54,931 nt of DNA from Sphingomonas sp. (GTDB lineage: Bacteria > Pseudomonadota > Alphaproteobacteria > Sphingomonadales > Sphingomonadaceae), in assembly GCF_003248515.1 (NCBI RefSeq), contig NZ_QFOB01000018.1, positions 1 through 54,931 of the forward strand, in the 5' to 3' direction. A model generated the notes under the pieces. It searched no databases. It saw only the letters and a program-made list of their open reading frames with translations, and had not been told where the DNA came from. Every line of letters begins with the position of its first letter. Positions within the stretch are counted from its first letter, which is position 1. This document shows positions 25,597-34,093 of this stretch, in pieces. A program made the translations under genes and the position numbers.

Positions 25597-25644
25597 GATT
25601 GTGCTTCACCATGTTGCTGGCGTGTCGGACAAGGAGTCCGCCGC

Positions 25645-25947
25645 TTGGCACGCATTACTATCCGCATAGACGATGACCTCTATGCGCGCCTTTCTGTCCA
25701 GGCGCGCAACGCCGGTCTCGGCGCCGCGACCTATTGTCGCGACATTCTCGAGCGCTTCGAAGGCAGCGATCCATCGGGCTATCATGCCCGCTTTGACGAG
25801 CTGCATGCGACGGCGATTCAGGCCTTCGCGATCCTCGCCACATCGGTCGGCGAACGCTCGCCGGATATCCTCCAGAAGGGGCTTGGCGAAGCGCGCCGGC
25901 TCCTCCGCGAAAGGGGGCTGCTCGATCCCGAGCAGGACCGGCCATGA
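25645..25947 (+). CDS. Ribbon-helix-helix transfer accessory protein (TrwA/TraJ-like)
   Basis: 100 residues from a TTG at 25645, supported by AAGGAG eight bases upstream. The first 45 residues are a ribbon-helix-helix DNA-binding fold: strand ARITIRIDDDLYARLSVQA then AGLGAATYCRDILERF. The rest is helical and likely for oligomerisation. Its stop overlaps the start of traD by four bases (ATGA). In MobF plasmids such as R388 the same order holds (trwA, trwB, trwC), where the RHH protein binds oriT, helps the relaxase and represses the operon. I expect the same job here. Confidence 0.82.
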   Translation: MARITIRIDDDLYARLSVQARNAGLGAATYCRDILERFEGSDPSGYHARFDELHATAIQAFAILATSVGERSPDILQKGLGEARRLLRERGLLDPEQDRP

Positions 25948-27992
25948 GCATCTTTCGACACGACACGCTCGGCTCCTGGACAAGGGGCGGACAGGCTATC
26001 GTCCACAACGTCCGCATGACCACGCAGGTTTTCTACCAGACCTTCCTGGCGGGGTTGGTGATCTGGATCGGCGGCATCATATGGTACGCTCTCGAGAAAT
26101 CATCCGAGTACGAACGCTTCGTTCTTACAAAGCTCGGTCAGGCTGCCTTCATGGGAGACGCCATTCCCGGCAACGTCACCCCGATCCTGTTCAAGACCGC
26201 GGAGGGCAAACAGTACTGGACCAGCCCGAAGGCGCTCCTGGATTCCGGCCTCGCCCACAAGACGCTCGAAGCTTTCGAGACCTATCTCCTGCACGGGGCG
26301 GCGATATCCGGTCTGTTCGCCCTGGCCATGCTGGGATGGGCGTGGTTCTACTTCACCCGGACGGGAAGGGGACTTGGCTCCAACCAGTTCCTGCGCGGAG
26401 CGCGATTCGGCACCGTGCGGCAGGTCCGCCGGGCGCTGTGGCGATACGCCAAGGGCAGCTTAGACATCGGCGGAGTCAATGTGCCCGACGCCTTCGAGCC
26501 GGAGCACATCCTCATCTGCGGCGCGCCGGGTACCGGCAAGACGAACATCATCGTCAAGATGCTCGACGGCATCCGGAGGCGAAAGCGTCGCGCCATCGTC
26601 TATGACACGGCCGGCACCTTCGTAGAAAAATTCTACCGGCCGGGGATCGACGTTCTGCTCAATCCGCTCGACGCGCGGGCGGACTCCTGGTCGCCTTGGG
26701 TCGACGTCCCGAGAGACTATCATTACGACCAAATCGCCGAGTCCACGATCCCTGACAAGACGGGTGATCCCTTCTGGGCGAAGGCAGCGCGTGGTACGCT
26801 GGTCGCCGTTTTGCGGAAGCTGGCTCGGCAGGAACGTACCCTCGTTTCGATCCTGCTCGACACGCTGCTCCGCTCCAAGCTGAAGGATCTCGCCGCCTTC
26901 GCCGCTGGTACCGATGCGGCAGCATTCATCTCGACCGAGGGCGAGCGCACGAGTGCCGGCATTCAGGCCGAACTCGCCTCCGTCATGCGCAGCTTCTCTT
27001 ACCTCGATGATACCGCAGACGGCTTTTCGATTCGCGACTGGGTCGCCAACGAGAAGGACGACAGCTGGCTTTTCATCACCGTGAAGGCGGACCAGCTTCC
27101 TTCGCTTCGCCCCCTGATCACGGTGTGGCTCGATATCGCGATCAGCGCGATCATGAGTATGACGCCCGACCGCAATCGGCGCCTCTATTGCGTCATCGAC
27201 GAGTTGCCGACGCTCCAGCGTCTGCCCTCGCTCGGTGACTTTCTCGCCCGCGCGCGGAAATATGGCGGCTGCGGCATTCTGGGCTTCCAAAGCTACCCGC
27301 AGCTCGAAGCGACCTACGGCATCCAGGATGCGGCCGCGATCACCGGCTACTGCTCGACCTGGGTGGCTCTGCGAGCCAACGACACCCCTACCGCGAAGCA
27401 TGTCAGCGAGAATCTGGGCCAGGTCGAGCAGGTCGAAGCGAACGAGGGCATGTCCTACGGTGTGAACGACATGCGCGACGGCGTGAACCTCTCGCGCATG
27501 CAGGTCACGCGACCGCTTGTCATGCACACCGAGGTCACCAACCTGCCCAACCTGATGGGCTATCTCAGGTTCGGTCGTAGCTTGCCGGTGGTCCGGTTCG
27601 AAGACAGCTACAATAAGGTCGCCTCCATTGGCGAGGCGTTCGAGGAGCGTGGCACCGCGCCCATTCGGATGGCGGTTCCAGCACCATCGGCATCCCCGGC
27701 GTCGGCGGCCCCGATAGCGCCCGCAAAACCCAACGCTACCCCGGCGAAGCGGCGGCGTGCTGCCCCTAGCGATCCGGGGGCTGAACTGCCCCTGGTACCG
27801 CCAAGTGAGTCAACGGGACCGGCCGGCGCGCCCTTCGATGAGGGCCCGGTGTCTCCCCCGGCGCACAACGAGCGGAAAGAGGAAGCAAGCAACCCGCCAC
27901 CACCGCTGGAGCTCTTCGGGAAGCCGGCCGGCTTCCGTCTCAGCCAGCACGGACGCCATGACGGCGCCCGCAATGCAGCGAGGCCGGCATGA
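25944..27992 (+). CDS. traD: Conjugative coupling protein (TraD/TrwB/VirD4-type ATPase)
   Basis: 682 residues. Two N-terminal membrane segments (about residues 35-50, LAGLVIWIGGIIWYAL, and 115-135, ISGLFALAMLGWAWFYF) flank a small periplasmic part. Walker A is GAPGTGKTN near residue 193, Walker B is YCVIDELPTL near 415, and GGCGILGFQSYPQLE is the conserved segment of type IV coupling proteins. The last 130 residues are Pro/Ala-rich and disordered. It links the relaxosome to the transfer channel at the inner membrane and pumps DNA by ATP hydrolysis. It overlaps the RHH gene and the relaxase gene by four bases each. Confidence 0.93.
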   Translation: MSIFRHDTLGSWTRGGQAIVHNVRMTTQVFYQTFLAGLVIWIGGIIWYALEKSSEYERFVLTKLGQAAFMGDAIPGNVTPILFKTAEGKQYWTSPKALLDSGLAHKTLEAFETYLLHGAAISGLFALAMLGWAWFYFTRTGRGLGSNQFLRGARFGTVRQVRRALWRYAKGSLDIGGVNVPDAFEPEHILICGAPGTGKTNIIVKMLDGIRRRKRRAIVYDTAGTFVEKFYRPGIDVLLNPLDARADSWSPWVDVPRDYHYDQIAESTIPDKTGDPFWAKAARGTLVAVLRKLARQERTLVSILLDTLLRSKLKDLAAFAAGTDAAAFISTEGERTSAGIQAELASVMRSFSYLDDTADGFSIRDWVANEKDDSWLFITVKADQLPSLRPLITVWLDIAISAIMSMTPDRNRRLYCVIDELPTLQRLPSLGDFLARARKYGGCGILGFQSYPQLEATYGIQDAAAITGYCSTWVALRANDTPTAKHVSENLGQVEQVEANEGMSYGVNDMRDGVNLSRMQVTRPLVMHTEVTNLPNLMGYLRFGRSLPVVRFEDSYNKVASIGEAFEERGTAPIRMAVPAPSASPASAAPIAPAKPNATPAKRRRAAPSDPGAELPLVPPSESTGPAGAPFDEGPVSPPAHNERKEEASNPPPPLELFGKPAGFRLSQHGRHDGARNAARPA

Positions 27993-30967
27993 TCAATCCC
28001 CTCCGCCTCAAGGGGAAACCCGCCAACATCGCCAGATATTACACGGTCGGTGATTATTACACCAAGGGTGACGAAGAGCATTCCGAATGGGGTGGCAAGA
28101 TCGCCGCCGAATTGGGACTGGAAGGTGAGGTCGATCCTACCGTGTTCAAGGAACTATTGGCCGGTAAGGTCGGCGACCAGCAACTAGGGCGTCGCCGCAA
28201 GGACGGCGGCGAGATTCAGCATCATCCGGGATGGGACTTCGCGGTCAACGCACCCAAATCGGTATCGATCATGGCGCTGGTAGCCGGTGATGACAGGGTC
28301 ATTGAGGCTCATGAACAGGCGGTCGGTGTCGCGCTCGCCTATCTCGAGGAACATGCCACGATGCGGCATCGCGTCGATGGGGAGGTCACCGAGAAAACGA
28401 CCGGCCGGCTGATCTGGGCACGCTTCACGGAGCATGCCTCTCGCGAGCTGGATCCTCATCTCCACACGCATGTCGTCGTCATGAACATCACCGACGAGCG
28501 GGACGGGGCGAAAAAGGTCAGCCTGGAAACCCGCGCGATGTTCGCCGAGCAGATGGCGGCCGGGCAGGCGTATCGCAATGAATTGGCACATCTCCTCCGG
28601 GAGCGCGGTTACGATGTCGAATTCGACCCGCGCCGTGGCCTGTTCGAGATTCGAGGTGTGCCCAAGGATCTGATAACGGACATGTCGCAGCGTGCTGAAC
28701 AGATCGAGGCGCACGCAAAAGAGCATGGCCTGACCGGGCAGGCGGAAAGGCAGAAATCCTTCTACGCCACTCGGGGTCCGAAGCAGAAAGCGTCTCTGGA
28801 AGATCTCCATGAGCGATGGGGCGGGCGCCTCGGTCAACATGCCGAGGCGATCAGGAACGTGCGCGCCGACGCCGACAAGATCGGAGAGCGCAGTATCGAT
28901 GTCGAGGCGCAAACGGCGGCCCGCGCCATGCTGTTCGGCCTGCGCCAATCGGAAGGCAAGGAGGCGGTCAATAATCTCGGTTTGCTGCTGCAGACGGCCT
29001 TGGCTTCGCATGTCGGCGAGGTGCGGCTCTCTGATGTCCGTCCCGCGATCGAGGAACATCAAGCCCGGGCCAAACTTCTCGAAACCCGCCACCGTACCGG
29101 TGACGATATCCATACCCGCGGCCGCACCTCACGCAGGACCGCGCGCCTGGAAATGGCTCTATCCGATCATCTTGCTCTGGCGCTCACAGACGCCAGCCCG
29201 CTGGCATCCGTCGAAGCCCTAAGAGATGCAGGTCTTGCCCACAACCTCAACCCTGAACAACGCACGGCCTTACTTCATCTCGGCCGCAGCGAAGACCGGA
29301 TTATCGGTGTCCACGGCGTTGCCGGCTCAGGTAAGTCCACCATCATCGGCGCGTTACGGGAAGCAGCGGGTGGGGATGCGACCCTCATAGCGCTCGCTCC
29401 CACGTCGTCGGCCGCAGCCGAACTCGGAAAGAAGGCCAATATTGAATCGCGCACCGTTGCCAGTCTTCTTGCGAGCGGCGGCGCGAGGCTCGACGAAAGC
29501 CACGTTCTGGTGGTCGACGAAGCCGGACAGCTTGGCAACCGCCAGGCGGTGCGTCTGCTCGAGATCAGCAGGACCACCGGCGCACGCCTCCTGCTGATCG
29601 GTGACACCCGTCAAACGGGGGCGATCGAGCAGGGCAAACCGTTCTGGCTGATGCAACGGCTTGGGCTTCCTAAGGCCGAGCTACGGGAACCGGTCCGGCA
29701 GGAAACGGACAAGATGACGCAGGCCGTTCGGTTGGCACGGCTTCAGAACTACGACGGTTCGCTCAACTCTCTGGACAAGGTGACCATCGGCGAGGACAAC
29801 GAAAAGCTTGCCGTGTCGCTTGTGGCGGACTGGACACGGCTCACTCCGGAAAGGCGTGAGAAAACGAACATTCTCGTGCTTGAAAACGCGACCCGTCTGA
29901 TCGTTAACACCAAGATCCGCGAGGCTCTGAAAACGGAAGGTGCGATCGCGGCCGAGGAAACCCGGCTGTCCATTTTGACGCCGTCCGGCATGACCGACCA
30001 AGAGAAGCATTTCGCGCGCTTCTACTCTCGCGGTCAGGTCGTGGTTTTCTCGCGCGACAATGTCGGGCTCGGAATCGCCCGGGATTCCGAATACAAGGTC
30101 ATAGGTGTGGGACGAGACGCCCGAGGGCGTCAGACGGTTAACCTCGTCGATGAACATGGCCGCACTATCCAATGGGATCCCCGTCTGGGGCGGGCTGCAC
30201 AGATCAATGTTTTCAAGGAGGAACAACGCGACCTTGCAGCCGGCGATCGCATCCAGTGGCGCTTGGTCAACAAGGAGCTGGATCTGAAGAATGCGGAGCG
30301 AGGCACCGTAGAACGTCTCGATGGGGCGGTAGCAACAGTCCGATGGGATCGGGACGGACGGAGTCAGGAAATCGATCTCTCCCAGCACAAGAACTGGGAC
30401 CACGGCTATAGTGAAACCATCTACTCGGCGCAGTCCAAGACTTACGACCGGGTTTATGTGCTGGCGCCCGTCAACTCCCTGCTCGTTACCGGGCAAAACT
30501 TCTACACCGCGATCACCCGGGCGAGATTTGGTGTCAGCTTGTGGACGGATAATCGGCAAAAGCTGGTCGAAAAGTTGAAGCAGCGTACTGGCGAGAAGAC
30601 ATCTTCACTCCAGGCTTTGGGAAGGATCGAGCGGGACAGTGTGAAAGGCCGGTCGGGCCGCCATGCCGAACGCTGGGACAGGCTCCGCGACGAACAACGC
30701 ACCGAACGCGAGGAGCGCAAGGACAACAGGGCGGCGCAACGGGACTCTGAACGGAGCCCAAAGCCTTCCAGTCTGGCCGGACGGATCGCGGATCGTGCGT
30801 TGACGGCCGCGTCCTTCATGGACCGGTGGATTGTATCACTGCTCGAACGAGGTTCCCATCGAGGCGATGACCGGGAAGGCGGGCGCGGCGCCCCGACGAC
30901 GGCTGAACCAGCGCCCGAACCTGCTAAAGCTCATACCCATGATCAGGGAGGTGGCCATGATCGTTAA
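27989..30967 (+). CDS. traI: MobF family conjugative relaxase-helicase (TraI/TrwC-like)
   Basis: 992 residues. The relaxase domain is N-terminal, with the two tyrosine pairs typical of MobF (Tyr17-Tyr18 and Tyr23-Tyr24 in RYYTVGDYYTK) and the metal-binding His157, His159 and His161 in PHLHTHVVV. The helicase part starts near residue 420 with Walker A GVAGSGKSTI and Walker B LVVDEAGQL, followed by the UvrD/RecD-like YSAQSKTYDRVYVL and TAITRARFGVSLWT motifs. It nicks oriT, stays bound to the 5' end and unwinds the strand for transfer. About 1,000 residues is the TrwC size; F TraI is longer. It overlaps traD and the following transglycosylase gene. Confidence 0.95.
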   Translation: MINPLRLKGKPANIARYYTVGDYYTKGDEEHSEWGGKIAAELGLEGEVDPTVFKELLAGKVGDQQLGRRRKDGGEIQHHPGWDFAVNAPKSVSIMALVAGDDRVIEAHEQAVGVALAYLEEHATMRHRVDGEVTEKTTGRLIWARFTEHASRELDPHLHTHVVVMNITDERDGAKKVSLETRAMFAEQMAAGQAYRNELAHLLRERGYDVEFDPRRGLFEIRGVPKDLITDMSQRAEQIEAHAKEHGLTGQAERQKSFYATRGPKQKASLEDLHERWGGRLGQHAEAIRNVRADADKIGERSIDVEAQTAARAMLFGLRQSEGKEAVNNLGLLLQTALASHVGEVRLSDVRPAIEEHQARAKLLETRHRTGDDIHTRGRTSRRTARLEMALSDHLALALTDASPLASVEALRDAGLAHNLNPEQRTALLHLGRSEDRIIGVHGVAGSGKSTIIGALREAAGGDATLIALAPTSSAAAELGKKANIESRTVASLLASGGARLDESHVLVVDEAGQLGNRQAVRLLEISRTTGARLLLIGDTRQTGAIEQGKPFWLMQRLGLPKAELREPVRQETDKMTQAVRLARLQNYDGSLNSLDKVTIGEDNEKLAVSLVADWTRLTPERREKTNILVLENATRLIVNTKIREALKTEGAIAAEETRLSILTPSGMTDQEKHFARFYSRGQVVVFSRDNVGLGIARDSEYKVIGVGRDARGRQTVNLVDEHGRTIQWDPRLGRAAQINVFKEEQRDLAAGDRIQWRLVNKELDLKNAERGTVERLDGAVATVRWDRDGRSQEIDLSQHKNWDHGYSETIYSAQSKTYDRVYVLAPVNSLLVTGQNFYTAITRARFGVSLWTDNRQKLVEKLKQRTGEKTSSLQALGRIERDSVKGRSGRHAERWDRLRDEQRTEREERKDNRAAQRDSERSPKPSSLAGRIADRALTAASFMDRWIVSLLERGSHRGDDREGGRGAPTTAEPAPEPAKAHTHDQGGGHDR

Positions 30968-31469
30968 GGGGACGGCGCTTGGCCTTATCGCGGGACCGTT
31001 TCTGTCTCTCGCTTCGGTAGCCACCGCCCAAGCTGGTTCAGCTCAAGTGGTATTGTATGAGAAGGAGCTGGGACAATGTATTCGGCAGGCAGCGGCGGGC
31101 CGGACCTGGCTCGAGCGAACCCTCTGGGGTTTGCGGGATCAGGAGGCCGGGTGGATCGGTGCCGAGGTATTGAACACAAACGGCAGCTATGATCTGGGGC
31201 CTCTTCAGATCAACAGCTCTTGGGTTCCCAAGCTTGCGGCTCTCACTGGCCGATCCGCTCGGGATGTTCGCTTCTGGTTGATCAATGACCCTTGTTTCAA
31301 CGTTCAGGCTGCCCGTTGGATATTCCTTTCAGGGCTCAGTGTTACAGGCGACTATTGGAAGGCGATAGGCGTGTACCACAGTCCAACGGGCTGGCGGCAA
31401 AGGCGTTATGTGACAAGCGTTGTGGATCATCTCCAGCGTCGATTTGGCGCTGCGATGTTCGATAAATGA
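30957..31469 (+). CDS. Lytic transglycosylase of the transfer system (VirB1/TrbN-like)
   Basis: 170 residues from the ATG at 30957, with GGAGG about five bases upstream. A signal peptide is present (ALGLIAGPFLSLASVATAQA). The catalytic Glu is in LRDQEAGWIGAEV, followed by the substrate-binding NGSYDLGPLQINSSW motif of SLT-type enzymes. Two cysteines (QCIRQA, DPCFNV) may form a disulfide. It opens peptidoglycan in the periplasm so that the transfer channel can pass. Its start lies inside the relaxase gene (11-base overlap), so it belongs to the same transcript. Confidence 0.88.
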   Translation: MIVKGTALGLIAGPFLSLASVATAQAGSAQVVLYEKELGQCIRQAAAGRTWLERTLWGLRDQEAGWIGAEVLNTNGSYDLGPLQINSSWVPKLAALTGRSARDVRFWLINDPCFNVQAARWIFLSGLSVTGDYWKAIGVYHSPTGWRQRRYVTSVVDHLQRRFGAAMFDK

Positions 31470-31585
31470 GGCTGCAGGCTAGCCAGCGCAGCAGGATATC
31501 GAAATGGGGCGCGCCGGTTTTCTTTCGGCCGGTTTGACGGTGATTTCGCCCGGCAATTCGAACCTGCGAGTATATATAGGTAGCA

Positions 31586-32443
31586 TCAGATAAATGGTCG
31601 GCCGCCGGTCACCGGTACGGTCGCCCCGGTGATGTAGCTCGCCTCATCGCTTGCCAGCATGACATAAGGCGGGGCCAACTCGCGCGGCTGTGCGGCGCGG
31701 CCGAGCGGCGTGTTCTCGCCGAAATTCCTCACGGCCTCAGGCGGCATGGTCGAAGGGATCAGAGGCGTCCATACCGGTCCCGGCGCAACGCAGTTCACGC
31801 GGATGCCCTTGTCCGCCAGCATCTGCGCCAGGCCCATCGTGAAATTCTGGATCGCCCCCTTGGTGGTCGCATAGGCCAGCAGGCTGGCATTAGGCTGGTC
31901 GGCGTTGATCGAGGTGGTGTTGATGATCACGCCGCCCCTCTTCAAGTGCGGGACCGCAGCCTTAGCGAGATAGAACATCGCATGAATGTTAACGGCAAAG
32001 GTCAAGGCCCACTCCTCATCGGAAATGTCGCCAATATCCTTGAAGCTCGCCTGATGGGCGGCGTTGTTGACGAGGATATCGACGCCACCCAGCTCCGCGA
32101 CAGCCTTGTCCACTATCGCCCCGCAATGTGCAGAGTCGCTGATATCGCCGGGCATCAGGATGGCCTTGCGACCGGCCTCTTCGACCCATTTCCGAGTCTC
32201 GCGGGCATCTTCATGTTCGTCGAGATAGGAGATAAGGAGATCAGCGCCCTCGCGCGCATAGGCGATCGCCACCGCCCGGCCGATGCCGCTGTCGCCGCCG
32301 GTGATGATCGCCCGTTTCCCCGCCAGCCGGCCCGACCCGACATAGCTCTCCTCGCCATGATCGGGCCGCGGGTCCATGGCATCGGTTTTGCCCGGCATCG
32401 CTTGCTGCTGCTCCGGGTAAGGCGGACGGGGATCGTCGGTCAT
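31586..32443 (-). CDS. SDR family oxidoreductase (YghA/general-stress type)
   Basis: 285 residues. An N-terminal extension of about 40 residues (DDPRPPYPEQQQAMPG) precedes the SDR core, as in E. coli YghA and Bacillus GS39-type proteins. The cofactor loop is TGGDSGIGRAVA near residue 48, then NNAAHQ, the active-site Ser in NTTSINAD, and the YATTK Tyr-Lys pair near residue 195. The C-terminus is TVPVTGGRPFI. These stress-type SDRs reduce aldehydes or ketones; the substrate is unknown. It follows the hemerythrin gene by 26 bases on the same strand and likely shares its promoter. Confidence 0.92.
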   Translation of the reverse strand: MTDDPRPPYPEQQQAMPGKTDAMDPRPDHGEESYVGSGRLAGKRAIITGGDSGIGRAVAIAYAREGADLLISYLDEHEDARETRKWVEEAGRKAILMPGDISDSAHCGAIVDKAVAELGGVDILVNNAAHQASFKDIGDISDEEWALTFAVNIHAMFYLAKAAVPHLKRGGVIINTTSINADQPNASLLAYATTKGAIQNFTMGLAQMLADKGIRVNCVAPGPVWTPLIPSTMPPEAVRNFGENTPLGRAAQPRELAPPYVMLASDEASYITGATVPVTGGRPFI

Positions 32444-32469
32444 CGGTCACGTCTTTCGAGGTCAGAGCC

Positions 32470-32982
32470 TCATGCCGCTATCAGATGCACGGCGGTCGGC
32501 TGGGCCAGCGGCAGACCGGCTGATTTCGCCTGCGCCATCAGTTCCTGTTTGCGTGCCAGCATCTGGTCGCGCAGCGCTACCAGGTCAACCTCCGCTTGGC
32601 GGCATTGGGCGAACATGCCTTCGGAAGGCATTTCTTCCTCAAGGACGTGGTGTTTGATCTCCTCGGAGAGGACCTTGACCTTGGCGTCGTAGAAATCGTC
32701 TTCGGGGCTGCCGGCCTCGATGTCGTTGATCAGCACCTTGGCGCCGTCATGCTCGACATAGGCTTCGTCGAGCGTGTCGCTCTCGATCTTGCCACGAAAG
32801 GCGGGATAGAAGATTTCCTCCTCGATCAGCGTGTGGATCTTGAGTTCGGTGCAGATCTCGTGGGCGAGCTTCTGCTTCCTGCTCGATGATTTGGCTTTCT
32901 CGAACTGCTCGAACAGATCCTCGACCTTGCGGTGATCCGCCTTGAGCAAGGCGATGGCGTCGGTGAAGGTTTCGCTGGGCAT
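32470..32982 (-). CDS. Hemerythrin domain protein
   Basis: 170 residues from the ATG at 32982, with AGGAG six bases upstream. The helical bundle carries the His and Glu residues expected of a hemerythrin HHE domain: LLKADHRKVEDLFEQFE, then TELKIHTLIEEEIFYPAF, EAYVEHDGAKVLI, and KHHVLEEEMPSEG. It should bind a di-iron centre and could sense or scavenge oxygen, nitric oxide or peroxide in the cytosol. It is the first gene of a two-gene unit with the stress-type SDR. A promoter of the EcfG type lies just upstream. Confidence 0.92.
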   Translation of the reverse strand: MPSETFTDAIALLKADHRKVEDLFEQFEKAKSSSRKQKLAHEICTELKIHTLIEEEIFYPAFRGKIESDTLDEAYVEHDGAKVLINDIEAGSPEDDFYDAKVKVLSEEIKHHVLEEEMPSEGMFAQCRQAEVDLVALRDQMLARKQELMAQAKSAGLPLAQPTAVHLIAA

Positions 32983-33010
32983 GATAGTCTCCTGCGGAGT
33001 GTTGCCCGAA

Positions 33011-33036
33011 AATGGCTGAAACAGCTTCTCCGTTCC
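33011..33036 (-). promoter_or_regulatory. EcfG-type promoter upstream of the hemerythrin gene
   Basis: On the minus strand, GGAAC (33032-33036) and CATT (33011-33014) are 17 bases apart. The alphaproteobacterial general-stress sigma factor EcfG uses GGAAC-N16/17-CGTT, so one base differs. The -10 element ends 29 bases before the ATG. Confidence 0.5.
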
Positions 33037-33089
33037 CTGCGAACGACTCGCAGCCGGTTGAAACGCTGCCAGCTTAATAATAATCAATT

Positions 33090-33572
33090 CTATGTCGTCT
33101 TCTCATCATCTTGCTGCATGGCAGGCTCGTCACCATCCTTAGCGATGAAGCTGATCTTGCCGTTGGGCTCGAGGATGGCCCAAGCGACCTCGGATATCCT
33201 GGCGATGCCCGCGAGACGCATCTCGATTTCCACCTCGGCGCGAGTGATGCGATCGCGGCGCATATTGGCTGTGATCAGTTCACCGTCCTTGACCAGCACA
33301 CGCGGCACGCCTTCCAGCATCCGTTCGGCGCGTGGCGAGAGATAGGTGATCCAGCTCAGCGCCAGTGCCCAGAAGGCGATGGTGCCAATGGCAAGGGCGG
33401 CGCCCGTCATGCTCAGATCATTATGGGTGATGCCCTGCTGGACCAGATCGCCCATGACGACGAGCAGTACCAGTTCGAATGGCGTGACCTGGCTCAGCTC
33501 CCGCTTGCCCAGCAGCCGGAGCAACAGATACATGACGGAGAACATCACGCTGGCGCGCAGGATGATATCCAT
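33090..33572 (-). CDS. DUF421 (YetF-like) membrane protein
   Basis: 160 residues. Three membrane segments occupy the first 80 residues (SVMYLLLRLLGKRELSQVTP holds the diagnostic GKRE.sQ.tpfel motif, then ELVLLVVMGDLV). The C-terminal half is the soluble DUF421 domain with PRVLVKDGELITANMRRDRI and the closing WAILEPNGKISFI. The family is found in sporulating and stress-resistant bacteria and sits in the inner membrane; its molecular job is unknown. The start overlaps the stop of the upstream gene (TGATG). Confidence 0.92.
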   Translation of the reverse strand: MDIILRASVMFSVMYLLLRLLGKRELSQVTPFELVLLVVMGDLVQQGITHNDLSMTGAALAIGTIAFWALALSWITYLSPRAERMLEGVPRVLVKDGELITANMRRDRITRAEVEIEMRLAGIARISEVAWAILEPNGKISFIAKDGDEPAMQQDDEKTT

Positions 33573-34084
33573 CAGGGCAGGACCTTGATTCTGACCGGCA
33601 CGGCGGCGAGTCTGCGCTCACCGTCAAGTGCCAAGACCGCGCCGCTCGTGCCCGCGAACAGCGGTGGATTGATCTGGCCATCGACCTTGAAGCGGAACGT
33701 CTCGCCTGGCTCGGCCTCACCGAAGGAAAAGCGATGAAAGCCGCTCTTGTGGCTTTCATCACCTGCCGCGGGGATCATGGTATTGATGGTCATTTCCCGC
33801 CACAGTCCATCCGAGACGGCGATGACGAGATCATCGATCGGCCGGTGCGGCGTGACCTCGACGATGGTTTCGAAGGCCATGCCGTTGCGGAGCGTTTCCG
33901 GCGTTCGCACGCTCAGGGAGACCAGATCGTTCGACGCCTGTCGAACGATCGCGGGCTGGCCACCGAACAGGCCGGTCAACCCGGCGCCCAACAACACTGC
34001 GAGAAGGATGAGCGGCCAGGGGTTGGCGCGCCGGCTGTTGCTTTCATGCTCTTGCGTTATGCCGTCCGGCGCCTGTGCTTCCAT
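33572..34084 (-). CDS. Membrane-anchored hypothetical protein
   Basis: About 170 residues from the ATG at 34084. One membrane anchor near residue 25 (WPLILLAVLLGAGLTGLFGG) is followed by a beta-rich exported domain (LVSLSVRTPETLRNGMAFET, then PGETFRFKVDGQ). It looks like an Ig-like or copper-chaperone-like beta sandwich, but no family is recognised. The TGA overlaps the ATG of the DUF421 gene, and the cinA-like gene ends nine bases before its start, so the three form one operon. The partnership suggests that the DUF421 protein and this protein work together at the inner membrane. Confidence 0.7.
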   Translation of the reverse strand: MEAQAPDGITQEHESNSRRANPWPLILLAVLLGAGLTGLFGGQPAIVRQASNDLVSLSVRTPETLRNGMAFETIVEVTPHRPIDDLVIAVSDGLWREMTINTMIPAAGDESHKSGFHRFSFGEAEPGETFRFKVDGQINPPLFAGTSGAVLALDGERRLAAVPVRIKVLP

Positions 34085-34093
34085 GGCCACGGC

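Larger units (their letters stand above)
25180..25644. other. Candidate oriT and control region
   Basis: 465 bases without a believable gene, between the small coiled-coil gene and the RHH-TraD-relaxase operon. In R388 and related MobF plasmids the oriT lies just upstream of the RHH gene. The region holds an interrupted inverted repeat (25477-25552), a promoter-like pair (25568-25596) and repeated TTGGCAC words at 25461 and 25529. No exact match to the F or R388 nic site was seen, so the nick position is not assigned. Confidence 0.5.

Noticed and set aside
25586..25597. CTATAAGG word as a nic site like R388
   Set aside because: Only a few bases resemble the R388 nick region, and the same bases are better explained as the -10 box of the transfer promoter.
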